From Mycobacterium rhizamassiliense (lineage in GTDB: Bacteria > Actinomycetota > Actinomycetes > Mycobacteriales > Mycobacteriaceae), in the NCBI RefSeq assembly GCF_900157375.1, contig NZ_LT721901.1:5951471-6015470 (forward strand): DNA of 64,000 bases. The letters run 5' to 3'. The position numbers and the translations under genes were made by a program. The notes under the pieces are model-generated. The model searched no databases, was not told the DNA's origin, and saw nothing but the letters and a program-made list of their open reading frames with translations. Positions within the stretch are counted from its first letter, which is position 1. Every line of letters starts with the position of its first letter. Positions 25,976-34,316 of this stretch are shown here, one piece after another.

Positions 25976-26677
25976 CTAAACGGCTTTCGTGACACCGACG
26001 TAGGACAACACCACGTCGGATTGGTCAGTCACCCGGGTCAAAGTGGCGTAAGAGCGGATGAACGACTGGCCCACGCACCCGTCGATCCTGACGTGGAAGT
26101 TGGCGATCATGATCCACGGGTGTGGGCCCTTGAATTGCTTCTTCGACACCGGCACGACGACCACGAAGCCGGGCTTGAGCCCCACATTGATCGACCCGTT
26201 GATCGGCACGGTGATGAACGGCAGCAGCGGCGGCAACACACCAGTGGTGTCAAACGTCGGGCTGACACCGGGCGCGATGCCCATGTTGCCGCCCAGGTCG
26301 ACACCGTTGGACGTGCTCATGTCGATGCCGCAGCCGATCTCGTAACCCGCCTCGAGGATGCCCTGCGGCTGGCCCGGCCCGCTGAGGTCACCGACGAATG
26401 TCCCGGTCGCGAGGTACTCGCGGGACGAGACCGCGGTCGTCAGCGGCGCCACGGGAGTCTGGGCCTCGTCCTTCGCGCCAAGGCCCAACCGCCAGCCGTC
26501 GGGGGTGTTGACGATGGAGGGCGGATTCGAGGGCACCAGCGCGTCATTAGGTGGCGTAGCCACACCGGCGGGCTGCACGTCGGGATCGGCGGCCGTCGAC
26601 GGCGCCATCGTCAACGCCATGACAAGGCACATCGTGACGACCGCAGCGTTGCGGACGACCCCGGCAATTGTCCCCAC
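25976..26677 (-). CDS. MspA-family outer-membrane porin-like protein
   Basis: 233 residues from the GTG at 26677, chosen because ACCGTA on the plus strand (TACGGT read on minus, 26690-26685) ends 7 nt before it and a signal peptide then follows directly (VVTMCLVMALTMAPSTA, cut before ADPDV). MspA features are DGWRLGLGAKDEAQT, SSREYLATGTFVGDLSG and the beta-strand LEAGYEIGCGIDMSTSNGV, then alternating strands (TVPINGSINVGLKPGFVVVV). Longer upstream starts would disrupt the signal peptide. Members form octameric channels in the mycobacterial outer membrane; this one is divergent from MspA and may be a paralogue with another role. Confidence 0.75.
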   Translation of the reverse strand: MGTIAGVVRNAAVVTMCLVMALTMAPSTAADPDVQPAGVATPPNDALVPSNPPSIVNTPDGWRLGLGAKDEAQTPVAPLTTAVSSREYLATGTFVGDLSGPGQPQGILEAGYEIGCGIDMSTSNGVDLGGNMGIAPGVSPTFDTTGVLPPLLPFITVPINGSINVGLKPGFVVVVPVSKKQFKGPHPWIMIANFHVRIDGCVGQSFIRSYATLTRVTDQSDVVLSYVGVTKAV

Positions 26678-26859
26678 GGGCGAAACCGTATGTACCGCGC
26701 CGTGCACACAGCGGTATTTGCTGGCCGGCCCGGCAAAGTCGTTGCGCGTTCGTAACTGAGACGCGATGTGGCTGAGGCACGCTGGCATTGCCCCACGTGG
26801 CCAGCCGCGCCGCTAGAATTGCGGGAGCGTCCCACGGCAAACGACCAGAGAGGGCGGCG

Positions 26860-27117
26860 ATGAAAGCTCGTTCGTACGCTCGCGGACTGGTTGCCGGCGC
26901 GGTCAGCGTCCTGGTGTTGTGTGGCGGCACTGGGCTGGCGCGAGCCGACGATACGGATTTCGACCCCGAACCGCCGATGGTCCCGGAGATCGGCCAATTC
27001 AACACGGTCGACTCTCCGTCGTTCTTTACGAACCCCGCCAACCGGGGCATCCCACGAGAGAAGAACTGGGACGGCGTCGGAAACTATTGCCAGAACATGT
27101 TTATCCGGTGCCGCTGA
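26860..27117 (+). CDS. Small secreted protein with C-terminal Cys pair
   Basis: 85 residues. The Sec signal peptide MKARSYARGLVAGAVSVLVL ends with ARA-DD at about 28/29. The mature 57 residues are acidic and Pro-rich (DDTDFDPEPPMVPEIGQF) and finish VGNYCQNMFIRCR, so the two cysteines may form one disulfide. AGAGAGGG precedes the ATG. Similar short secreted proteins are common in mycobacteria; function unknown. It is divergent from the porin gene. Confidence 0.7.
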   Translation: MKARSYARGLVAGAVSVLVLCGGTGLARADDTDFDPEPPMVPEIGQFNTVDSPSFFTNPANRGIPREKNWDGVGNYCQNMFIRCR

Positions 27118-27131
27118 CCGACTGACGCAAA

Positions 27132-28475
27132 CTAGAACGCGGGATGCCGCTGAAATCTCAGGACGCGGTCCGGATCCAGTGCGGCCCTGACGTTTCGGAG
27201 TTGTACCAGCTCCGACGACGACCATGCATCGCCGGCGTTCGGTTGGCCGTCGCGGAATGCCGGCGCCGCCCGCCCGGCATCGGTCACCTGCGCGGCCGAT
27301 TCCACCGCGGCGAGCGCCTCGCCCACTTCGACACCCAACCCGACCGCGTGCAGCAGGAAGGGCGCGGGCACGTTGGTCAACGCGCCGTCCCGAGCGTGGG
27401 CCTCGGAATCGGTGTGCCGCACCTCGATCATGCTCAAGCCACCCGGCCTGCCCACCCGTGCGGCGCCGAACATCTCCGCGACCACGTCGGTCGCCGCCGG
27501 CCCCAGCCAGCGGCCGGTGCCCCGGGCGGGCAGCGGGTCGGGCGGATCGAGATGGATCGCCGACAACGACCGCAAGTCCCCCGGCCCGGTGGTGTCGACG
27601 GCCGGTGTCGCGGCGTCGCACACCGCGGCACGCATCACGTCCAGGTGTGCCGCACCGTCGGTCGACGCATACGACAGGTGGACGGCGGGCCTGCCCAGCA
27701 GGGCGGCAGGAAACGGACCCTCGTCGGGAAGCCGCAACAGCGCCAGCGAGCTGGTGACCGATTCGCTGACCAGTTCCAGGGCCCAGGCCCAGCCGGCGAT
27801 CACGCCGGGCAGCGCGCTCTCCGGCCACAGCAGGTAACCCGTCCACAGCTCGGGGATGCGAAACAGCGCGACCTCGACGGCCGTGGCGATGCCGACGGGC
27901 GCACCGCCGCGAAAGGCCCAAAGGGCTTCGCGGTCAAGCGAATCCGGCGCGTCCTCGGAGGCGCGGCGCCGCCGCCCGGCTCCATCGACGTAGTCCACCG
28001 CACGCAGCGCCGCCGAAGCCAGCCCGTACTTGCGGACGAACCACCCCACCCCACCGCCGAAGGTGTATCCGGCGACGCTGACCGTCGACGACGTTCCGCT
28101 GAGGCCCAGCAGACCGTGCACCTGCGCCGCCTGCTGCACAGCCGGCCACGTCTCGCCCGCCCCGACGCGGGCGATGCCCGCGGACGCATGCACGCTGACG
28201 CCGAGCAGCGCGGAGGTGTCCAGGAGCACCTGGTCGTCGTCGATCGGGCCGCCCGCGCCGTGCCCGGTGGCTTGGACGGCGACGGTCACTCCCAGCCGAG
28301 CCGCGGTCGTGACCGCCCGCGCCACCTGTTCGGCCGACGCCGGTCGCACGACGGCGCACGGCCGCTGGGGGTGGCTCGAGTTGTGCGGGCTCGTCGCATC
28401 GGCGTATTCCTTGCCGCCGGGCTCGTGTACGGCGGCGGTCAGCTCCGCACGCAGCCCGGCGACCACATCGTTCAT
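27132..28475 (-). CDS. FAD-linked oxidase of the berberine-bridge type
   Basis: 447 residues from the ATG at 28475. The PCMH-type FAD-binding domain is shown by RPCAVVRPASAEQVARAVTT, VTVAVQATGHGAGGPI and the P-loop-like GAGETWPAVQQAAQVHGLLG, then GYTFGGGVGWFVRKYGLAS. The C-terminal BBE segment ends NVRAALDPDRVLRFQRHPAF. The usual His for bicovalent flavin attachment (RSGGH) is replaced by ATGHG, where this His may still link FAD. It should oxidise a small alcohol, amine or sugar. It follows the F420-type reductase by 8 bp, so the two form an operon. Confidence 0.85.
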   Translation of the reverse strand: MNDVVAGLRAELTAAVHEPGGKEYADATSPHNSSHPQRPCAVVRPASAEQVARAVTTAARLGVTVAVQATGHGAGGPIDDDQVLLDTSALLGVSVHASAGIARVGAGETWPAVQQAAQVHGLLGLSGTSSTVSVAGYTFGGGVGWFVRKYGLASAALRAVDYVDGAGRRRRASEDAPDSLDREALWAFRGGAPVGIATAVEVALFRIPELWTGYLLWPESALPGVIAGWAWALELVSESVTSSLALLRLPDEGPFPAALLGRPAVHLSYASTDGAAHLDVMRAAVCDAATPAVDTTGPGDLRSLSAIHLDPPDPLPARGTGRWLGPAATDVVAEMFGAARVGRPGGLSMIEVRHTDSEAHARDGALTNVPAPFLLHAVGLGVEVGEALAAVESAAQVTDAGRAAPAFRDGQPNAGDAWSSSELVQLRNVRAALDPDRVLRFQRHPAF

Positions 28476-28483
28476 GCCGATGC

Positions 28484-28894
28484 TTACCTGGGAATCAGCG
28501 CGAGAACCGGGATGATGCGGGTGGTCTTGCGCTCGTACTCGGCGAAGCCCGGGTAACGCTCGGCCTGAACGGCGTATTTGGCGTCGCGTTCGGCGCGGTC
28601 CAGCTCGACCGCACGGACGTCGACCTCGTCGTCCCCCACCTCGATGCGGGCATCGGGGTGCGCGACGAGGTTGTGATACCAGGCCGGGTTGCGGTCGGCG
28701 CCCGCCGCCGATGCGAACACGAGATAGCGGTCGCCGTCGGGCAGATACATCATCGGGCTCACCCGCTCCTGGCCGCTGCTCGCCCCCGTGCTGTGCAGCA
28801 GGAGGACCGGCGCACCCTCGAACTGTCCGCCGAGCCGGCCATGGTTGGCGCGGAATTCCTCGATGTTGCGACTGTTGAAGTCGTCTTCGCTCAC
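28484..28894 (-). CDS. F420-dependent nitroreductase-family (Ddn-like) protein
   Basis: 136 residues with a GTG start. The split-barrel fold of the deazaflavin-dependent nitroreductase family is visible: HGRLGGQFEGAPVLLLHSTG, RVSPMMYLPDGDRYLVFASA, and ADRNPAWYHNLVAHPDARIE. These enzymes use reduced F420 to reduce quinones, nitro compounds or unsaturated lipids; M. tuberculosis Ddn activates pretomanid. It lacks a long N-terminal membrane-associating extension. It is the first gene of the unit with the FAD oxidase. Confidence 0.88.
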   Translation of the reverse strand: MSEDDFNSRNIEEFRANHGRLGGQFEGAPVLLLHSTGASSGQERVSPMMYLPDGDRYLVFASAAGADRNPAWYHNLVAHPDARIEVGDDEVDVRAVELDRAERDAKYAVQAERYPGFAEYERKTTRIIPVLALIPR

Positions 28895-28963
28895 GGTGCC
28901 CCCTTGCAGTCTTTAGCGTCTTTTGCCGTTTGACGATACTGCGGGAACGCGCCCGGCGCCGCC

Positions 28964-29923
28964 CTAACTCACCAGCGAGCGGGCCCTGGCCAGCAGCCGC
29001 GGCAGGACGGGCACCATGGCCTCCAATTCGGTTCGCGGCGAAGGGCGTCGGCGATTGTGCTTGACGATGAGCGACCAGGTGGCCGCGGACTTGAAACACG
29101 CCAGCGCGGTGAACCAGGCCAACTCGGCGATCTCGCCGCCTAGCTCGTGCCGATAGATCTCGGCGAGTTCGGCAATCGGCGGCGCGGGGCTCGCGGCGGG
29201 GTCCACCCGCTGATAGGTGTCGGGATCGGAATTGATCAAAAACCAGCCCGCATCGATGCGCGGGTCACCGACCGACCAAATCTCCCAATCGATGACCGCG
29301 GTGATGCGCGGCCCCACCGCCAACAGGTTGCCCAACCGGAAGTCGCCGTGCACGACGCTGGGCCCCATAGGCATTGGCGCGCAACCTAATAAGTCGTCGC
29401 GCACGTCCTGCCAGCCCGGCACCAGCGCGGCGTCGACGGTCTGCAACGTGTCACACCAGCGCCGGACCTCGGCGACCGGATCGACGACCGGCTCGCCCCC
29501 CAGCCCGAGGTCGTTCGGCGAGAGGCCGTGCAGCGCCGCCATGGCCCGGCAGGCACTGCGATAACGTTCGGCGACATCGGGTCCCGGCTCGCAACCGTCG
29601 AATAGCGGCTCTACGCATTCACCGTCGATATGCGACATCACGAACAGCGGCGGAACATCCGGCGGATCGCCCCGGTCCTCCCACACCACCGCGGGGACCG
29701 GAACACGTGTCACACCAAGCTCTTTGATGATACGGGCCTGGCGCAGCACGTCGCGGTGCGCGACCGGATCGACGCCGGGCGGGGCGACCTTGATCACCAC
29801 CGGGTTGCCTCGGCGGGTGCCGCGGAAAGTGAGGCTGGATGCGCCTCCGCTCAAGGCGGCGACGTCGACGACATCGGCGCCCGCGAGCCGCCGGCGCAGT
29901 TTGTCGGTGTCGAGCTCGACCAT
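28964..29923 (-). CDS. Aminoglycoside-phosphotransferase-like kinase
   Basis: 319 residues. The kinase-like core has the catalytic Brenner motif VVHGDFRLGN (HGD at 192-194) and the metal-binding IDWEIWSVGDPRID (DWE at 212-214). A Gly-rich start (LSGGASSLTFRG) and the Lys in PVVIKVAPPG complete the nucleotide site. This is the APH/ACAD10-like group, which phosphorylates small hydroxylated compounds; in mycobacteria members often accompany acyl-CoA dehydrogenases and SDRs acting on 4-hydroxy acids. The ATG overlaps the SDR stop (TAATG), so they are translationally coupled. Antibiotic resistance should not be assumed. Confidence 0.85.
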   Translation of the reverse strand: MVELDTDKLRRRLAGADVVDVAALSGGASSLTFRGTRRGNPVVIKVAPPGVDPVAHRDVLRQARIIKELGVTRVPVPAVVWEDRGDPPDVPPLFVMSHIDGECVEPLFDGCEPGPDVAERYRSACRAMAALHGLSPNDLGLGGEPVVDPVAEVRRWCDTLQTVDAALVPGWQDVRDDLLGCAPMPMGPSVVHGDFRLGNLLAVGPRITAVIDWEIWSVGDPRIDAGWFLINSDPDTYQRVDPAASPAPPIAELAEIYRHELGGEIAELAWFTALACFKSAATWSLIVKHNRRRPSPRTELEAMVPVLPRLLARARSLVS

Positions 29924-30723
29924 TAGCTCGCCGGTTTCGACCAGCCGACTTCGGCGAGGAACGGCTGGGTATGCGCGATGCGTCCGGTCAGCGTCTTCGG
30001 GTCGCCCGTGCACAACCGGAAGACGGTCTCGGTAATCAATTCGATGTCCTCGGTGTCGGTCTTGGCCAGGTCGAGGGTGCCCGCCCCGGGGGTGGCCACC
30101 GGGTTGGACGGAGCGGCGGCGTTGACCGCGATGCCGTCGTCATACAGTTCGGCGGCAAGGCTTTTCGTCAGCCGGTTGAGGGCGGCCTTGGCCGTGCCGT
30201 AGATGCCGAAGCCCGCGGTCCGGTCGAATTCGGAGAACGGCGGCCCGGGTGGCAGGTCGCCGCCCACCGAGGTCAGGTTCAGGATCCAGCCGCGGCCCCG
30301 CTCGCGCATGGCCGGAATCGCCAACTGGCTCAGATGCAGTGGTCCCAGGACATGCATCTCCAGCATCAGCCGGGCCCGCCGGTCGGGGAACCCGTCGAGC
30401 GGCCGCAGGAAGGTGACGGCGGCGTTGTTCACCAGGATGTCCGGCGCCCCGACGGCGTCGACGACCTCCGCGAACAGCCGTTCGCGTTCCTCGGGCTCGG
30501 ACAGATCCGCCTGGACCGCCAGGGCTTTGCCGCCGGCGGCGATGATTTCGTCGCGGGTCTGGCCGAGGGAGCCGTGGTATTTGGGGTCGGGGTCCATCGT
30601 GCGGGCGGTCAGCGCCACCGTGGCGCCCTCCGCGGCAAGCCGCGCGGCGATCGCTTTGCCCAATCCCCTGCTGCTTCCGGTGACCAGGGCCACCTTCCCC
30701 GCACACTGGCGGCTACCGCTCAT
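29923..30723 (-). CDS. Short-chain dehydrogenase coupled to the APH-like kinase
   Basis: 266 residues. Cofactor motif VALVTGSSRGLGKAI (11-25); ARTMD after beta-2 favours NADP. The active site is S152, Y175, K179 (GIYGTAKAALNRL). A long loop (DPDPKYHGSLGQTRDEI) between strands is typical of the group beside ACAD10/11-like genes. It shares one base with the kinase start. An inverted repeat lies 40 bp upstream in the divergent region shared with the HD gene. Confidence 0.85.
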   Translation of the reverse strand: MSGSRQCAGKVALVTGSSRGLGKAIAARLAAEGATVALTARTMDPDPKYHGSLGQTRDEIIAAGGKALAVQADLSEPEERERLFAEVVDAVGAPDILVNNAAVTFLRPLDGFPDRRARLMLEMHVLGPLHLSQLAIPAMRERGRGWILNLTSVGGDLPPGPPFSEFDRTAGFGIYGTAKAALNRLTKSLAAELYDDGIAVNAAAPSNPVATPGAGTLDLAKTDTEDIELITETVFRLCTGDPKTLTGRIAHTQPFLAEVGWSKPAS

Positions 30724-30762
30724 CGTCGACCTCCTCTGGAACCGTCCACTGGCGGAAACGTC

Positions 30763-30779
30763 TTCTCCAAACTAGAGAA
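30763..30779. promoter_or_regulatory. Inverted repeat upstream of SDR-kinase operon
   Basis: TTCTC (30763-30767) and GAGAA (30775-30779) are perfect 5-bp arms around CAAACTA, 40 bp before the SDR start. It overlaps a plausible minus-strand -10 box (TAGTTT). Candidate repressor site. Confidence 0.4.
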
Positions 30780-30904
30780 TGCCATTATCGCCGAGCGGTG
30801 CGAAGTGCGGGGCCACCACGTCTCCGGCACCATGTCCGAAATCGTGGGAGACGTGGCGTTTTAGCCAGTCATCGAATCGCGGCGGCGACCCTAGCGTTGT
30901 CTCC

Positions 30905-31540
30905 ATGCAAGCCATTTCAGCTCTCCCCGAGACCGCCGCCGCGCAGGCCGCGATCCGGTTGGCGCAATCCACCGAGTCACCATCCGTGTTCAACCACAGC
31001 GTGCGCAGCTACTTGTTCGCCGAACTGCTCGCCGCGCGGGAGGGGATGCACCCCGACGCCGAGTACGACAGCGAAGCCCTGTTCCTCGGATGCGTCCTGC
31101 ACGACCTCGGCGTCGGCACCGCGGCGCCCGGCAAAGCGCGGTTCGAGGTCGAGGGCGCCGACCTCGCGGCCGCGCTGCTGACCGAACACGGCTGCGAGCG
31201 CGCCGTCGTCGACGGTGTGTGGGAGGCCATCGCGCTGCACACCTCCGGCGGCATCGCGGAGCGGCGCGGGCCATTGTGCTACCTCGTTCGCAACGGTGTA
31301 GGTGCCGACTTCGGCCGCAATGCCGACTTCGTCGACGAGCAGGTCGCCACGACCATCCACCGCCAATATCCGCGGCTGGCCATGGCGCGCACTCTGGTGG
31401 ACGCGATCGTGGAGCACGCCCAGCGTGATCCCGAAGCGGCGCCGCCCTATTCGATGCCGGGCGACCTGTTGCGTGAACGACGGACCGACGGCACCAGCCT
31501 GATAGAACTCATGGCCTCGCACGGCCGGTGGGGCGAGTGA
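30905..31540 (+). CDS. HD-domain hydrolase, cyanamide-hydratase-like
   Basis: 211 residues. HD metal-site features are NHSVRSYLFAELLAAREG (first His), FLGCVLHDLGVGTAAPGK (the HD pair) and EAIALHTSGGIAERRGP (third His), then the distal Asp in LVDAIVEHAQRD. This matches the cyanamide hydratase-like branch of the HD superfamily. The true substrate may be a small nitrile, a nucleotide or another phosphoester. The ATG at 30905 is 7 nt after TAGCGT (30892-30897), so the mRNA is probably leaderless. Confidence 0.8.
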   Translation: MQAISALPETAAAQAAIRLAQSTESPSVFNHSVRSYLFAELLAAREGMHPDAEYDSEALFLGCVLHDLGVGTAAPGKARFEVEGADLAAALLTEHGCERAVVDGVWEAIALHTSGGIAERRGPLCYLVRNGVGADFGRNADFVDEQVATTIHRQYPRLAMARTLVDAIVEHAQRDPEAAPPYSMPGDLLRERRTDGTSLIELMASHGRWGE

Positions 31541-31592
31541 TCGGTCCGATCGAGTACACACGTAGATGTCCGTCCGTATTCGAGGAGGCATC

Positions 31593-31916
31593 TTGTCGTA
31601 CTTGCTGCTGTTCGGCGCGATCTTCGCGGAGGTCATCTCGACGAGCCTGCTGAAGAGCACGGAGGGATTCACCCGACTGTGGCCGACGGTGATCTGCCTG
31701 GTTGGCTACGCGGCGTCCTTCCTGCTGCTGTCGATGTCGATCTCCCGCGGCATGCAGACCGACGTCGCCTACGCCCTGTGGTCGGCGATCGGCACCGCCG
31801 CCATCGTGCTCATCGCCGTGATGTTTCTCGGCTCCCCGCTGTCGACGGCCAAGGTGGTCGGTTGCGGGCTAATCATCGCCGGCGTGCTCACGTTGAATCT
31901 CTCCGGCGCGCACTGA
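31593..31916 (+). CDS. mmr: Small multidrug resistance pump Mmr
   Basis: 107 residues from a TTG start at 31593 with AGGAGG 4 nt upstream; this gives the length of M. tuberculosis Mmr. The sequence has four membrane helices, the essential Glu13 (FGAIFAEVISTSLLK) and the signature KSTEGFTRLWPTV and MQTDVAYALWSAIGTAAIVL. It exports quaternary ammonium compounds and other lipophilic cations in exchange for protons. The upstream ATG at 31566 would add a charged 9-residue extension not found in the family. Its last bases overlap the decayed doxX on the other strand. Confidence 0.93.
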   Translation: MSYLLLFGAIFAEVISTSLLKSTEGFTRLWPTVICLVGYAASFLLLSMSISRGMQTDVAYALWSAIGTAAIVLIAVMFLGSPLSTAKVVGCGLIIAGVLTLNLSGAH

Positions 31917-32221
31917 GCGCGTCGATCGAATACGGGCCCCCGCCGGCGACGACCAGCAAGAAGAAGCCGAAACAGAACAGGATCGCCGGGCCGCCGCCAT
32001 TGCCCGCGGGTGGATCGCCGACCGGCCACAGTGCGCGCGGTTGATGCATCCAGAAATACGCAACTGCCATTTCGCCAGAGGCGATGAATGCCGCTGCGCG
32101 GGTGAACAATCCCGGCCGCGACCAATAACCCCGTGACGAATTCGATCAACCCCGCGTACCAGACGGGCCAGGCTCCGAATCCGATTGGCCACTTCGGAGC
32201 GACCGGTGTACCAATCAGTAC
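31888..32221 (-). pseudogene. Frameshifted DoxX-family membrane protein gene
   Basis: From 32221 one frame reads VLIGTPVAPKWPIGFGAWPV and WYAGLIEFVTGLLVAAG, then near 32112 the homology jumps by one base to LFTRAAAFIASGEMAVAYFW, MHQPRALWPVGD and ILFCFGFFLLVVAGGGPYSI, DAL. Together these are the last three helices of a DoxX protein. The first helix and the start codon are missing. One frameshift plus truncation makes it a pseudogene. The stretch 32222-32428 before the TetR promoter holds no gene I can support. Confidence 0.75.
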
Positions 32222-32428
32222 GTCGCGCCGCTGAATCTGGACGTGTCATCGTCAAGCTGGCTCAATCGACTCCCAGTGCTGTGCACTCGGGTCCGATCTA
32301 CGCCAAGCCGGGCAAGCGGCATCACGGCGAGGGCACGCTCGGAGGGCTGCTTGCCGGTCAGCTCTCCGACGACGTCGGCGACCGACATCTCAACGCAGTC
32401 GTCACCAGCTAGCCGGGCCGTCGCGACA

Positions 32429-32456
32429 TTTAACAAGCCAGCGTTGTCTGTATGAT
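32429..32456 (+). promoter_or_regulatory. Promoter of the TetR gene at 32468
   Basis: TTTAAC (32429-32434) and TATGAT (32451-32456) are separated by 16 nt and lie 11 nt before the ATG. The -10 box is close to consensus. Confidence 0.45.
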
Positions 32457-32467
32457 CAGTCACCGCT

Positions 32468-33106
32468 ATGGGACGTAAGGGCTGGGGCGGCACTCCGCCG
32501 GCCGACGATGCGGAGGCGCGCAAACGCATCGTCGACGCGGCCGTCGACAGGGTGCAGAGTCGCGGGCCACGGCACACCACGCTGTCGGACGTCGCCACCG
32601 ACCTCGGCATCACCCGGCCGACCATCTACCGCTACTTCGCGTCGATCGAAGATCTGCTCGCGGCCGCGGCCGAGGTCGCCCTGGATGGCTGGACGGCGCG
32701 CATCGGCGACATGAGCAAGGACATCAGCGATGCCACCGACTTGCTCACCGAGGCAGTCGCTTTCCTCATCGAGCAGCTTCCCGACGAGCCGCTGCTGGCA
32801 CAGCTGCTCGAGACCGACCGGATGCGGCTGGTCGGCCGGCAGATGGTCATGCCCGCGGCGGTCGCCCGCTCGCGCACCATGCTCCAGAACACCCAAATCA
32901 ACTGGGCAGCATTGGGTTTCACCGGTGCACGATTCGACGATCTGGTCGAGTTTCTGCTGCGGATGATCCAGTCCATGGTGATCGCGCCGTCCGATCCACC
33001 CCGAACCGGGGCCGCGCTGCGCGACTACCTGCGTCTGTGGATCGGACCGGTGATGGGCGCCGCGACAAAATCCGCGCCGCCGCGGCCGGTCAGGAAACGG
33101 CGGTAG
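32468..33106 (+). CDS. TetR-family transcriptional regulator
   Basis: 212 residues. The helix-turn-helix is at about 20-65: EARKRIVDAAVDRVQSRGPR, then TTLSDVATDLGITRPTIYRY and FASIEDLLAAA. The C-terminal ligand domain is helical and variable. It is not the known Mmr repressor type (Rv3066 has a different N-terminus). It overlaps the 3' end of the convergent DUF1214 gene by 17 bp. A palindrome in the DUF1214/sulfotransferase promoter (34264-34286) could be its target, but this is a guess from proximity. Confidence 0.85.
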   Translation: MGRKGWGGTPPADDAEARKRIVDAAVDRVQSRGPRHTTLSDVATDLGITRPTIYRYFASIEDLLAAAAEVALDGWTARIGDMSKDISDATDLLTEAVAFLIEQLPDEPLLAQLLETDRMRLVGRQMVMPAAVARSRTMLQNTQINWAALGFTGARFDDLVEFLLRMIQSMVIAPSDPPRTGAALRDYLRLWIGPVMGAATKSAPPRPVRKRR

Positions 33107-34238
33107 GCGCGTCGGCGGCGGAAATCAGCTCGATGCTCGGGTGTTCCGGTAGCTCGTCGGCGTGAAACCACCGGAACGACATCAGGCCCTCGGGGTGGTC
33201 CTTCGTCGAGATGGCGTTGGGATGGTCGAGCGGCTCGCGGCTGATGACGATCGTGACCGACCCGTCGGCGTTGGGGATCGCCGTACCCGAATTGATGCCG
33301 GCGCGCCCGTATTCGACGTCGAGGGCCGCCATGTACTGGTTCCACAGGGTCAGATTCCAGAACCGGCACTTCGGGTGCCGGGAGGTAATGACCAGCGCCT
33401 CACCGGGTTCCAGCGAAAACCCGCCGAGGCAGTAGCACGCATCCTGCATCGAATACCCAAAGGTCGCATCCCCCGCCCGATACGGCGGGGCCAGCGTGTT
33501 CGTGGTCAGCGATTGACCGTCCGCCAGTTCGACGGGTTGGCGCTCCATCAGGATCAGCGGGATCAGCCCGTACATGTCCTGCGCGAAACGCAGTGCGGCG
33601 CGCAGCGACCGGGCGGTGTCCGCATCGGATTTCGCGGCTACCACCGGCAACCCCGCGTGATCGATGACCTCGATGTCCCACTCGACCCGCCGCCCGGATT
33701 CGGGGTGCTCGTGGTAGTCGCGGGTGAGCACGCCACGCGCATCCGCGGACAACTCGATGAAGGGACCGTCGTATCCGGCCGGCCGGGCCGGGCCCAACAC
33801 GCAGGAGAACCCGCCGTCGTCGCCTCGCGCCATGTCGGTGTCGTAAAGCAATCCGACGGTGCGGTTGGGCCACGCCCCGGGTTCGGGCTCGTTGTACACG
33901 GTCACCGAATACATGGTGCTGTCATTCGGGACGCCGCTGACCCGATAGGTGCGGCGCGGATCCACCACCGCGTACTCGTAGTAGCAGTCGGTGTTGTCGC
34001 CGCCCCAGCGCCGGTCCGGCCGGAACGGCGTCAGGGTGTCGAGGAAGCGCGGCGCGACCGCGTCGGCGAAAAAGTGCATGTCCAGCGACAGGGCAAGCAG
34101 AGTGGCGAGGTTTTGGTAGCCCTCCGACACCGCCGTCTGACCGCGAACGGCCTTGGGCCCCTGCAGGAACAGGTTGTCGAAATCCGCGAATGCCGAGAGC
34201 AATTCGCGCCACGCCGCTGCACTTTCGCCGGTAGACAT
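33090..34238 (-). CDS. DUF1214-domain protein
   Basis: 382 residues from the ATG at 34238 (MSTGESAAAWRELLSAF). The C-terminal DUF1214 region is recognisable by VLGPARPAGYDGPFIELS, SMQDACYCLGGFSLEPGEAL, VITSRHPKCRFWNLTLWNQY and NADGSVTIVISREPLDHPN. No signal peptide or catalytic motif is visible. Genes of this type are often found beside sulfotransferase or steroid genes in mycobacteria, and here a sulfotransferase is divergent 78 bp away, so a shared lipid or steroid substrate is likely. Biochemical role unknown. Confidence 0.78.
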   Translation of the reverse strand: MSTGESAAAWRELLSAFADFDNLFLQGPKAVRGQTAVSEGYQNLATLLALSLDMHFFADAVAPRFLDTLTPFRPDRRWGGDNTDCYYEYAVVDPRRTYRVSGVPNDSTMYSVTVYNEPEPGAWPNRTVGLLYDTDMARGDDGGFSCVLGPARPAGYDGPFIELSADARGVLTRDYHEHPESGRRVEWDIEVIDHAGLPVVAAKSDADTARSLRAALRFAQDMYGLIPLILMERQPVELADGQSLTTNTLAPPYRAGDATFGYSMQDACYCLGGFSLEPGEALVITSRHPKCRFWNLTLWNQYMAALDVEYGRAGINSGTAIPNADGSVTIVISREPLDHPNAISTKDHPEGLMSFRWFHADELPEHPSIELISAADAPTAVS

Positions 34239-34263
34239 GGGCAGCATCATAAGCGCACAGAAA

Positions 34264-34286
34264 TTACAACACAACGCTCATTGTAA
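34264..34286. promoter_or_regulatory. Inverted repeat in DUF1214/sulfotransferase divergent promoter
   Basis: TTACAA (34264-34269) and TTGTAA (34281-34286) are perfect inverted repeats with an 11-bp spacer, in the middle of the divergent gap. The position suits one repressor controlling both genes. Confidence 0.5.
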
Positions 34287-34316
34287 AATGTCGCGGGCGG
34301 CAGTAGGGTGCCCGAT

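Noticed and set aside
27132..29099. One long open frame covering both the FAD oxidase and the F420 reductase region
   Set aside because: Only the part after the ATG at 28475 has oxidase homology; the first third is an out-of-frame reading of the reductase gene.
28964..29923. Antibiotic resistance by the APH-like gene
   Set aside because: The kinase motifs are generic; the tight link to an SDR suggests small-molecule metabolism instead.
32185..32412. Short open frames between the doxX remnant and the TetR gene
   Set aside because: No start site or homology is convincing. One minus-strand piece (VEMSVADVVGELTGKQPSER) looks like a real protein segment, perhaps another remnant, but I cannot name it.
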